Shown: one piece after another, positions 15,117 through 23,106 of the stretch
How the letters are laid out: each line of letters opens with the position of its first letter
Position numbering within the stretch: the stretch's first letter is position 1
DNA from: Prevotella sp.
GTDB lineage: Bacteria > Bacteroidota > Bacteroidia > Bacteroidales > Bacteroidaceae
DNA: 32,110 nucleotides
Reading direction: 5' to 3'
NCBI GenBank assembly: GCA_017458125.1
Contig: JAFTGB010000051.1
Location: 1-32,110, forward strand
Notes under the pieces: model-generated
What the model was told of the DNA's origin: nothing
Database searches by the model: none
What the model saw: only the letters and a program-made list of their open reading frames with translations
Program-made: the position numbers and the translations under genes

Positions 15117-18100
15117 TATCGTCCAGCATAACGGCCTCCTCCACCTGAATGTCAGGTTCAGCAGGCAGGGTGATGGTAAAGACTGTGCCTCCGCCGGGAT
15201 TGTCGGCCAGACGGATGGTGCCGCCATGGGCAACGACGATGTCGTGGACATGGTCAAGCCCGATGCCGTCACCGACCAGCACGGGAGCAAAGGCGGTGGC
15301 CTTGTACTCGTCGCGGATGCCTATGCCGTTGTCGGCCACTTGGATGACGGCCTGGCCGTCGCCGCCGCGTCCCACGTTGACGGTGATGCGGCAGTTGCCG
15401 GGCGAGAACTTGACGCTGTTGACCAGCAGGATGTTCAAGGCTTCGGCCAGCTGGCCGCGGTCGATGGAGACGGGCAGCTCCTTGACCAGTGACACAAACG
15501 ACACTTTGGCTTTCAGTCCCTCGGGGGTCACCGAGAACTCCTTGCAGATGTTGCCGACGGTGGTCACCAGGTCTCTGGACTCACAATGCAGCACGATGAC
15601 CTTGTGCTCGGCGACAGGCTCCGGCTCGGCCTGCCGGCCTCCGCCCTGCTGTGCGGCGGCGCGCTCGGCAGCCAACTGCATGCGTATCTCGTTCATCCAC
15701 TGCTTCTTCTCGGTCTCACGGCGCAGCGTCTCGGCGGCCATGCGATGCTCGTGGTGCCGGATGTACCACTGACGCGAGCGCCACACGGCGAAGGCGAATA
15801 GCATGAGGTAGATGAGCAGCATCCACCAGCGGCGCCACAGGGGCGGCAGTATGGTGATGTCGAGCAGGCTCTCTTCCTCGCCGAAGGTGCCATCGTCGTT
15901 CAGCATTCTGACGTGCAGCACGTAGTCGCCGGGACTCAGCGAGTTGTACGTGATGTTGGGGTTCTGCTCCGACGTGCGCACCCAGTGCTCGTTGAAGCCC
16001 TCCAAGCGGTAGACGAAGCGCGAGCGGTTGTGTATCTCGCCGCTGCTGCTGCCCAACTGGATGGTGAACTGGTCGTTGTAGCGCAGCGTGACGGAGCGGC
16101 AGTCGTCCAGCGACTCGTCCAAGAACACGCGGCCGTCCACTTCCTGGCCTACGTAGACATCCTGGTCGAAAATCTGCAGTCCGCTGAACAGCGGTCGCTC
16201 GTTGTTGCGGCCCTTGTTGATGTTGTCAGGATTGATGATGTCCAAGCCGCCCTGACCGCCCACCAGTATCAGACCGTCGTGCGTGTAGCACATGGAACGC
16301 TGGTTGTAGGGGCCGTCCTGCAGTCCGTCGCGGTTGTTGTAGCTGCGCACCACGAAGTGCCATAAGCCGTCGTCCTGCTTCTGCGGAATGATGTTGGTGA
16401 CGCCGTGGTCGGTGGCTAACCAGATGGTGTGCTTGTTGTCCTCTATGAGTCCGTTGACGGTAGAGCCGAAGAATCCCGACTTCATGTCTATCAGGTAGGC
16501 ATGGCGGTGCTTCATGTCCCAGATGGTGGCACCTGACGACGAGCCCTGCCAGATGAGTCCGCGGCTGTCCTCCATGCCGCAGATGGAGATTTCGGTGATG
16601 GGTATGCCCTCGGGGTTGTTGGCGGCGTTGATGTTCTTCACCTCGAAAGTCTTGGGGTTGACGAGCGTGAAATACTTGGAGTGGGCAGCAAGGAGCCACC
16701 CTTTCCGTGTGCGAGTGATGGCGTTGATGTAGTCGCTGGGGATGACGCTGTTGCTCATGCGCACGCTGCGCATGCGCCCCGTGCGCTTGTCGACACGCTG
16801 TATGCCGCCGCCGAGTTCGCCGAGCCACATGTTGCCCCACTGGTCCTCGCAGATGGTCCAGATGTTGTTGCTGTTGAGTCCGAGGGTGTCGCCCGTGGCC
16901 GTGATGTTGGTCACGTGGCCGTCCTTGATGTGGATGAGTCCGCCCTCGTAGGTGCCGAACCACACCGACCCGTCGCGGGCCACCATGGAGCCTACCATGG
17001 TGTTGGAGCGGAAGCCGCTGTTCTCGCGTGTGTAGCTGACCTGCTCCTCGGTGCGGGGGTTGTAGCGGATGATGCCTTTGTCGTTGGTGCCTAACCACCA
17101 GTAGCCCTGCCGGTCGGCGCAGACGGTATTGATGTTGCCCAACTCTAAGTTGTTGAAGCTCTGCACCGAACCGGTGTAGAGGTTGACGCCGTTCATGTAG
17201 GTGCCTATCCACATGCGGTCCAGCTGGTCGCGGTAGACGACGCGCAGCGTGTTGTCCGAGATGGTGCTCTCGTCCAACTTGTTGTTCAGGAACTGCCGCA
17301 GATTCTTGTCCTTGGGGTCGGCAACGAACAGTCCGCCATGGTCGGTGGCCAACCAGTAGCGGCCCTCCTTGTCCTGGTTCATGTCCCACAGCGAAATCTC
17401 GTCGGGCACGTCCTCATAGCCCCAGGCGCGCAGCGCGTCCAGGACGGAGTAGAACCAGTGGCCGGTGCGGTGGTTGTAGATGTAGGTGGACTCGGTGGTG
17501 ATGAGCCACAGATTGCCCTGCTTGTCTAAGCGGGGTTTGCAGTCCTGGTCGCTCACGCGCTGCTGCTGGCGCAGGTGACCGTTCTTCCAGACTATGCGGT
17601 CTTTCTTCTTGTCGAAGCACAACACTTCGCCATTGGTTGAACTGACATACAGGTATTGTGCGTCCTCGACGAAGTCCGACACGGCCACGTCGGCATTGAA
17701 GTCCTGGGCACCGAAGCCGAACCTGAAGCAGCGGGCCTGCTTGGTCTTAGGGTTGATGTGCCAGAAGCCCTCGTCGTAGGTCTTCACCCAGAAGTGGCGG
17801 TCGCGGTCGATATACATGCGCTCGATGCCGCCCCTCATGCCCATCTGATGCAGGATGTGCTCAGGGTGGCGGTAGCCGCGCTCGGTCACGGGGTCGAACA
17901 TGGAGTAGTTCATGCCCTGGCGCAGCCACAGCTTGCCGTCGTAGGCTTCCATGATTTCGTCCACGTAGTTGTTGCGCAGCGTCATCGTGTCCTTGGCGTC
18001 GGAGTAGAACGTGCGGAAACGATAGCCGTCATAGCGGTTCAGACCGTAGGGTGTGCCTATCCACACGAAGCCTTTCGTGTCGCGCATCAGCGTCTTGATG

Positions 18101-18222
18101 TTCGAGTTCGACAGACCGTCGCGGGTGTCCAACCGCAGGAACTTCATATCGGGAACGCCGCACAGGGCCAGCAACGGCCACAGCATGACGGCGCATAGCA
18201 CCAATGTCTTACTTTTCATCAT
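15109..18222 (-). CDS. Membrane sensor with Y_Y_Y domain and HATPase domain, lacking phospho-His, receiver and DNA-binding domain (degenerate HTCS), 1037 aa
   Basis: Inner-membrane sensor, paralogue of the gene that follows it. Signal peptide MMKSKTLVLCAVMLWPLLALC (the second Met at 18219 could be the start). Order: two-propeller sensor (about 24-680, opening VPDMKFLRLDTRDGLSN as in its partner), Y_Y_Y (about 712-790), membrane helix (about 798-815), coiled coil (820-860), a Gln/Gly/Pro linker, and an HATPase fold (about 905-1020) with N935, DNGIGI (964-969) and GDGIGL (984-989). The F-box is lost. The helix before the ATPase has no H-box; the nearest alignment puts Met848 at the His position. 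The protein ends just after the ATPase. It is the first gene after a strong promoter and is coupled to the AraC-type partner. Heterodimer formation is inference. Confidence 0.85.
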   Translation of the reverse strand: MMKSKTLVLCAVMLWPLLALCGVPDMKFLRLDTRDGLSNSNIKTLMRDTKGFVWIGTPYGLNRYDGYRFRTFYSDAKDTMTLRNNYVDEIMEAYDGKLWLRQGMNYSMFDPVTERGYRHPEHILHQMGMRGGIERMYIDRDRHFWVKTYDEGFWHINPKTKQARCFRFGFGAQDFNADVAVSDFVEDAQYLYVSSTNGEVLCFDKKKDRIVWKNGHLRQQQRVSDQDCKPRLDKQGNLWLITTESTYIYNHRTGHWFYSVLDALRAWGYEDVPDEISLWDMNQDKEGRYWLATDHGGLFVADPKDKNLRQFLNNKLDESTISDNTLRVVYRDQLDRMWIGTYMNGVNLYTGSVQSFNNLELGNINTVCADRQGYWWLGTNDKGIIRYNPRTEEQVSYTRENSGFRSNTMVGSMVARDGSVWFGTYEGGLIHIKDGHVTNITATGDTLGLNSNNIWTICEDQWGNMWLGELGGGIQRVDKRTGRMRSVRMSNSVIPSDYINAITRTRKGWLLAAHSKYFTLVNPKTFEVKNINAANNPEGIPITEISICGMEDSRGLIWQGSSSGATIWDMKHRHAYLIDMKSGFFGSTVNGLIEDNKHTIWLATDHGVTNIIPQKQDDGLWHFVVRSYNNRDGLQDGPYNQRSMCYTHDGLILVGGQGGLDIINPDNINKGRNNERPLFSGLQIFDQDVYVGQEVDGRVFLDESLDDCRSVTLRYNDQFTIQLGSSSGEIHNRSRFVYRLEGFNEHWVRTSEQNPNITYNSLSPGDYVLHVRMLNDDGTFGEEESLLDITILPPLWRRWWMLLIYLMLFAFAVWRSRQWYIRHHEHRMAAETLRRETEKKQWMNEIRMQLAAERAAAQQGGGRQAEPEPVAEHKVIVLHCESRDLVTTVGNICKEFSVTPEGLKAKVSFVSLVKELPVSIDRGQLAEALNILLVNSVKFSPGNCRITVNVGRGGDGQAVIQVADNGIGIRDEYKATAFAPVLVGDGIGLDHVHDIVVAHGGTIRLADNPGGGTVFTITLPAEPDIQVEEAVMLDDNA

Positions 18223-18265
18223 AACAGGTTTCTGTCTGCTATTTGGAGTTTATACAGTCTGCCCG

Positions 18266-18297
18266 CAAAGATACGCAATTCTTTCTGAAACGCCAAA
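18266..18297 (-). promoter_or_regulatory. full -33/-7 promoter for the paired sensor genes
   Basis: Minus strand TTTG (18294-18297), 20 nt, TATCTTTG (18266-18273): an exact match to the Bacteroidetes promoter, about 44 nt before the start at 18222. It suggests steady expression independent of an activator. Confidence 0.8.
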
Positions 18298-18384
18298 TAT
18301 TTCTGATAAAAAACTGACACGCAGCTTCACCTGCAAATGACTTACCGGGGTTTGACAGCACCCTCCCCCTATTGTTTTTTGACG

Positions 18385-18617
18385 AAAAAATGCCATTTTG
18401 CAAAACTTACTGATTGTCAACATGTTACCTATGGCATTTTATATGGCATTAGTGGCATTATCTGAGCTGACGGCTCGGCTGTCAACAGAAGCATCACAAA
18501 AAATATTCCCACCGTGGGAAAAAATTTTTCCAACGGTGGGAATATTACACTGATGCCACACATAATGCCATACACAACTAACTGACAGTCAGCAAGTTTT
18601 GCAAAATGGCATTTTTT
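18385..18617. repeat. large inverted repeat with 35-bp arms and seven TGGCAT motifs between GH5 and the sensor genes
   Basis: Arms 18385-18419 and 18583-18617 are reverse complements at 33 of 35 positions (core AATGCCATTTTGCAAAAC). Inside and in the arms, TGGCAT(T) occurs seven times: plus strand at 18432, 18444, 18453 and 18607, and minus strand near 18389, 18553 and 18564. The gap 18223-18672 holds no gene, only this element and the promoter at 18266-18297. It sits 3' of the GH5 stop, so it could end the susC operon transcript, or it could be a small non-autonomous mobile element. Confidence 0.75.
18502..18546. repeat. 45-bp near-perfect palindrome inside the larger repeat
   Basis: Arms 18502-18523 and 18525-18546 match at 21 of 22 positions. 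Each arm itself contains a smaller palindrome, TTCCCACCGTGGGAA or TTCCAACGGTGGGAA. Its centre (18524) is offset from the centre of the outer repeat (18501), so it is a separate structure. Either strand would fold into a long hairpin. It could be a regulator site or a terminator; no T-run follows directly. Confidence 0.75.
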
Positions 18618-18672
18618 GCATCAAAAAAATTTTTTTTGTTTACCATTCAAAACAGGTGTCAAAAGGCAGCTG

Positions 18673-20499
18673 TCAGTACGGCCAGCTGGCGGCGGCAACA
18701 CCCTCGGTGATGCCGTCCATGGCGGGCTGGCAGAAGACAGACAACGTGGCGCGGTTGAGGATGGTCATGACACCGGCCTTGCCGCCCTGGTTGGGCGAGT
18801 TGATGTCCCACGCCATGGGCACACAGCCGTTGTTGATGGCCTGCGTAGTCACATCCTTGAACCACTGCTTGATGCTGGCGTCGTGCTGGGCCTGATTGCT
18901 GCTGAGCTGACGCCAGTTGGCACCGTACTCGCCGATGAAGACGGGGTAGCCCTTGCTGGCGAACTTCTTGCTCATCTTCTCCATCTGCCCTTTCAGGTAG
19001 GCCTCTTCGCCCCATGTGCTGTTGTAGTCGGCATCAGCGCCGCTGACATGGTTGGCGCTGCCCCAGAAGTAGAGGGGCCAGTTCCAGTCGCCCTTCTTGG
19101 CCTTGTCCTCGCCCATGGTGCCGCCGAAGTGGCAGTGGGTGAAGCCGAAGGGGTCGTAGTAGTGCACCTCGACACCCAGATAGCCTGCACCGGCGGGGTC
19201 GTTGAGTTTGCTGACGTCGAACCACTTGTCGGTGTTGTCGATGTTGGTCGACGGTCCCTGCACCACCAGCGTGCGCTTGGCGTTGTTGCCGCCCGTGGCG
19301 CGCACGGCGTCGATGAAGGCCTGCTCGTACTTCTGCAGGGCGTTGGTCTTGTTCTGGTTGTCGCAGGCGGGCTCGTTGAGTCCGGCAAAGAGCAGGTGCT
19401 CGTCGTAGTCGCGGAAGCGCGTGGCTATCTGCGTCCACAGCTTCTTCATCTTGTCACAGTTCTTCTGCACCGTGGCGTCGGTGATGTCGCCGAACGAGTT
19501 CTCCACCCATCCGCCGTCCCAGTGGTCGTTGACCATGACGTAGAGTCCGGCATTGATGCAGTAGTCGACAATCTCCTGCACGCGGTCCAGCCATGCCTTG
19601 TCGATGGTCATGTCAGTCTCGTTGCTCACATGCCCCATCACCCACGCCGTGGGAATGCGTACCGACTTGAAGCCCTTGCTCTTGACATAGTCGATGACGG
19701 CCTGCGTGGTCTTGGTGCGCTGCCAGCTGGTCTCCGCGCCCACACCGCCGTTGATGGTGTAGTTGTTGGCGTTGCTGCCGCCCTCCATGGTGTTTCCTAA
19801 GTTCCAGCCGGGGTTCATCTGCCGGGCTATCTGCATGGCCGTGGCCGTGATGGTGCCAGCCTGTCCGGCAGCCTGCGTCACGGTGACGGTGGCCGTCTCC
19901 TTGTTCAGGGTGAACGTGAGGGTGGCGGTGCGCTGGCTCGACGTATTGGCGGCAGCGGTGAAGCTGTGCTCGCCGGTGCCCTTGGCACCCACCGCCAGCC
20001 AAGCGGCATCGGAGGCCACCTGATAGTCGCCGTTGGTGGTGACCTTGACGCTGAACGTGCCACCCTCGGCAGCCACGGCATACTCCGACGGCGTGACCGT
20101 CAGAATGTCGCCGGCCTTCTGCGTCACGGTGACGGTGGCCGACTCGGAGCCGGCCTTCAGGGTGATGGTGGCGGTGCGGTCGGCGGTCTCAGTGGTCATG
20201 GCGGCCACCTTGACAGTGACGGGCGTCACCTTCAGGTTGGGCGACATGGTGCCCGTAGTGACGGTGCACCAGCTCTGGTCGCTCGTGGCCGAAGCCTGCG
20301 ACGGAGCCTGCACGCTGACCGTCTGCTCGCCGCCGTCCTTGGTGAAGGTGAGGCTGGAGGGCTGCACATTCATACCCGTGACGGTGGTGCCGCCACCCGA
20401 ACCGCTGCCACTGTCGTCGTCACCGCCACAGGCAGCAAAAGCTGTGGTGGCCACGAGGGCCACCAGCAGCATAAAGATTTTCTTAGTCATGAGTCTCAT
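18673..20499 (-). CDS. GH5 (subfamily 4-like) endo-beta-1,4-glucanase/endo-xyloglucanase lipoprotein with two BACON domains, 608 aa
   Basis: Predicted cell-surface endo-glucanase that starts xyloglucan breakdown. SPII signal with lipobox AFAAC (Cys24) followed by an acidic GGDDDSGSG tether, typical of surface export in Bacteroidetes. ATG at 20499 and ATG at 20490 are both possible; the second gives a cleaner signal. Order: BACON 1 (about 42-130), BACON 2 (about 131-212), GH5 barrel (about 218-608). Acid/base Glu376 in FAGLNEPAC and nucleophile Glu524 in FIGEYGANW; NPGWNLGNTMEG and VRIPTAW are standard GH5_4 lines, with His326 in NDHW. The characterised BoGH5A has one BACON; two here would give a longer stalk. 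It starts 3 bp after the binding-protein stop, so it ends the susC operon. Confidence 0.9.
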   Translation of the reverse strand: MRLMTKKIFMLLVALVATTAFAACGGDDDSGSGSGGGTTVTGMNVQPSSLTFTKDGGEQTVSVQAPSQASATSDQSWCTVTTGTMSPNLKVTPVTVKVAAMTTETADRTATITLKAGSESATVTVTQKAGDILTVTPSEYAVAAEGGTFSVKVTTNGDYQVASDAAWLAVGAKGTGEHSFTAAANTSSQRTATLTFTLNKETATVTVTQAAGQAGTITATAMQIARQMNPGWNLGNTMEGGSNANNYTINGGVGAETSWQRTKTTQAVIDYVKSKGFKSVRIPTAWVMGHVSNETDMTIDKAWLDRVQEIVDYCINAGLYVMVNDHWDGGWVENSFGDITDATVQKNCDKMKKLWTQIATRFRDYDEHLLFAGLNEPACDNQNKTNALQKYEQAFIDAVRATGGNNAKRTLVVQGPSTNIDNTDKWFDVSKLNDPAGAGYLGVEVHYYDPFGFTHCHFGGTMGEDKAKKGDWNWPLYFWGSANHVSGADADYNSTWGEEAYLKGQMEKMSKKFASKGYPVFIGEYGANWRQLSSNQAQHDASIKQWFKDVTTQAINNGCVPMAWDINSPNQGGKAGVMTILNRATLSVFCQPAMDGITEGVAAASWPY

Positions 20500-20502
20500 C
20501 GC

Positions 20503-23082
20503 TTAGAACAAGTTGTCAAGGGTGAAGGTCACCGTGATGTTACTGTTAAATCCTAAGCTGGGCACGATACCGTCGGCCGTCTCGTCAGCAAACGGGCTGT
20601 TGCCGCGCGTACCACCGTAGGTATTGTAGATTTCAATACGGTAGTTGCCGTTGTTCTCCAGGTCGCCGGACAGTATCTTCGTGGGGTCGTAGCTCACGGC
20701 AGCACCGTCAATGCTGATGCTGCGCAGCGTCATGCGGGCTGCGGGGAAGGCGGCCTTCAGACCCTTGGCCTCAACGAGGTAGATCATACCGTTGGCGCGC
20801 GACGAGTCGTAGCTGATGGTGTACTCCTTGTTGCTGACGGGCTTGAAGTTCTCGAAGGGGTCGAAGCCGATGGTAGTGTCAGGCCAAGCCGAGTTCCAGT
20901 TGCTGTCGCAGGTGGTGAGACCGATGACGTTCTCGGGCTTCGGCACGATGGTGAAGAGCACCTCTATCTTCTCCGAGCAGGCCAGGGCGTCCACCTTGTC
21001 GTGGTCGTCGGTGCCGAAGGGGTTGTCGTTGGCCGTACCGGCACCGTAGATGTTGAACATCTCGACGCGGTAGTTGCCCTTGTTCTCAATGTCGCCATAA
21101 TAGAACTTCGAGGCATCGAAGTTGATGTGCTGACCGTCCACGAGGATGTCGTCCACACGAATCATGAGCTGCGGGAACTTAGCAGCCATATTGATGGCGT
21201 CAAGCAGCACAATCATACCGTTGGCACGGCTGCCCTCGAAGGTCACCGTCTGCTGCTGGCCGATGTCGGTCATGGCCACGCGGGCAATGGCATCGGGCCA
21301 GCCGCTGGTCCAGTTGGTGTCGCAGATGGTGAACTGCACCTCAATACCAGAGTAGAGGATGTCGGGCACATAGTTGAACGACAGCAGGCAGGGTCCCTCG
21401 CCACTCAGCTCGGGGTCGCGGAGGATGGCAATCTGCAGCGTCTCGTCAGTCAGCGAGAGCACCTTCAGGTTGGTGCGGGCGTCGCGGGTCAAGCCTATCT
21501 TGCTGGGCAGACCTAACAGGTCTACGCCGTCCAGGGTGATGGTCTTGGCAGCCTCGTCGACGGTGTAGGTGCCCTCAACCGTCGTGGCAGTGCCGTCGGC
21601 GGCAATGGTGGTCACGGTGACCTTGCCGTCCTCGGTGAAGGTCATCGAGCCGAAGTCGCGCGGGTTTTCACCCACAATCCAGCTGTTGCCTGCATAGTCG
21701 GCCTCCCAGCTCCAGCTGTCGCCTAAAACGGGTTCGCCGTTGGTGACGGAAGCCCACGAGTCGTCAGTACCGTAGAAGTACATCGGGCCGGCGAAGTGGG
21801 CATGGCTGCCGTCGGCACGCAGGTCGATGTGCCACGTGTTGCAGAGCAATGCCTTCTGGAAGGCTACGTTCTTGGCCGACGAGATGGGACGGATGCTGAG
21901 AGCGGTGTAGACAGCCGACGAGGCACGGTCGCCACCGTTCTGCGAGAAGCGGTAGGACAGGGCTGCGTTGTTGGCATTGTAGCTGCCAGTCAGGTAGGCA
22001 CCGATGACGCCCTCGCCGCTGACGTCGTTGCCGTTGCGCTCACCGGCAGCCGGCAGGAAGAGCTTGTTGCCGTTGGGGCCGGTGAACTCCAGACCGCTAA
22101 CCTCGCCCTTCGTCGTCCACTCATAAGAGCAGCGCTGGAAGAGCTCCTCGAAGTCCTGAGCCGTGGGCAGCGTGGTCTGCTGATAGGTGGCGTGGGCCAC
22201 GTCGCGGCCGGTCTTATAGATGTCAGCATCGGCATAGTCGTCAACCTCTATCGAGTTGTTGACACCGGTCAGGTCGCCGAAGCCGAAGAGTCCGCCGAGG
22301 GCAGTCTCGGCCTTGGCACCGAGGTTGAACTTGCACCACTTGGTGCTCAGGCCGAGGTCAACGAAGTCATCGTTGACGTCAACGGCGTGCGACGCGGTGG
22401 TGAACGACTTGACATCGCCGTACACCACACCGGCTCCTAAGTTCAGGAAACCGGCATAGTAGTAGGTCTTGCCAGGCAGCAGACCGGCCTTGGTCACCGA
22501 GAAGCTGGCGGCAGCCTCGGCAGAAGCGAGGACGAGTCCGCTGCGTACGGTCTCCACGTCGCTCTCGGCGGCGATGACGATACCCGTCATCAGGTCGCCG
22601 GTGGCGGGCATATTGGTCACCGAACCGCCAAGCGTGGCGCCGAAGGTGTCGCCGCTGAGCAACTGGGCGTCAGCCGTCGTCACCTTGGCATCGGTAGTGA
22701 CGAGGGTCTTCACCTCGCCGACATAGGTCACCTTGCCCTGCAGCGTGAGCTGGGCCTGATAGTAGTAGGTCTTGTTCTCGGTCAGACCGTCAACGGTCAG
22801 CGAGAACTCCGTACCGTTGAGCACAGTAGCCGTCGCACTCATGGCCTCGGCGGAAGTGCCGAAGCGGAAAGCCACCTGATAGGTGGAGGAAGCTACGCGG
22901 GAGAGGTCGCCCTCCACGGTAGCGTGGAGGGTGGCCGTATTGGCAGTGACGTCGGACGAACCGGTGGTTACGCCGCTGACGAGTGCATCCTTGGCGACAG
23001 AGTAGCTGTCGTCTTCGGAGCAAGCGGTGACGAAGAACACTGCGAGCATGGCCAGCAGGCCTGATAATATCTTATTCTTCAT
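20503..23082 (-). CDS. surface glycan-binding lipoprotein, multi-module, with a FISUMP-like domain and two repeated C-terminal beta-sandwich modules, 859 aa
   Basis: Non-catalytic outer-surface protein in the SusE/F position. Lipobox VTAC (Cys21) then SEDDS. Order: two FN3-like domains (about 35-130 and 132-231, each ending in a KTYYY and V.TF/VKT line), a FISUMP-type domain (about 236-400: FVDLGLSTKWCKFNLGA, LPTAQDFEELFQRC, KLFLPAAGERNG, ALSIRPI), a lipocalin-like block (about 415-570: FAGPMYFYGTDDSW, NSWIVGENPRDFGSMTF), and two similar beta-sandwich modules (about 580-712 and 719-857). The two modules share NW.S.WPD, SRANGMI and GDxENxGNYRxExxNxYG. The last three modules are related to those in the neighbouring 654-residue lipoprotein. 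Binding to xyloglucan is inferred from position. No catalytic motif is seen. Confidence 0.75.
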   Translation of the reverse strand: MKNKILSGLLAMLAVFFVTACSEDDSYSVAKDALVSGVTTGSSDVTANTATLHATVEGDLSRVASSTYQVAFRFGTSAEAMSATATVLNGTEFSLTVDGLTENKTYYYQAQLTLQGKVTYVGEVKTLVTTDAKVTTADAQLLSGDTFGATLGGSVTNMPATGDLMTGIVIAAESDVETVRSGLVLASAEAAASFSVTKAGLLPGKTYYYAGFLNLGAGVVYGDVKSFTTASHAVDVNDDFVDLGLSTKWCKFNLGAKAETALGGLFGFGDLTGVNNSIEVDDYADADIYKTGRDVAHATYQQTTLPTAQDFEELFQRCSYEWTTKGEVSGLEFTGPNGNKLFLPAAGERNGNDVSGEGVIGAYLTGSYNANNAALSYRFSQNGGDRASSAVYTALSIRPISSAKNVAFQKALLCNTWHIDLRADGSHAHFAGPMYFYGTDDSWASVTNGEPVLGDSWSWEADYAGNSWIVGENPRDFGSMTFTEDGKVTVTTIAADGTATTVEGTYTVDEAAKTITLDGVDLLGLPSKIGLTRDARTNLKVLSLTDETLQIAILRDPELSGEGPCLLSFNYVPDILYSGIEVQFTICDTNWTSGWPDAIARVAMTDIGQQQTVTFEGSRANGMIVLLDAINMAAKFPQLMIRVDDILVDGQHINFDASKFYYGDIENKGNYRVEMFNIYGAGTANDNPFGTDDHDKVDALACSEKIEVLFTIVPKPENVIGLTTCDSNWNSAWPDTTIGFDPFENFKPVSNKEYTISYDSSRANGMIYLVEAKGLKAAFPAARMTLRSISIDGAAVSYDPTKILSGDLENNGNYRIEIYNTYGGTRGNSPFADETADGIVPSLGFNSNITVTFTLDNLF

Positions 23083-23106
23083 ATCTTCAGTCGTTTAAAG
23101 GGTTAT

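Noticed and set aside
15109-15290. The two sensor genes being one hybrid two-component gene broken by a frameshift
   Set aside because: Each product has its own signal peptide, complete duplicated sensor, Y_Y_Y domain and membrane helix. Joining them would not produce a normal domain order.
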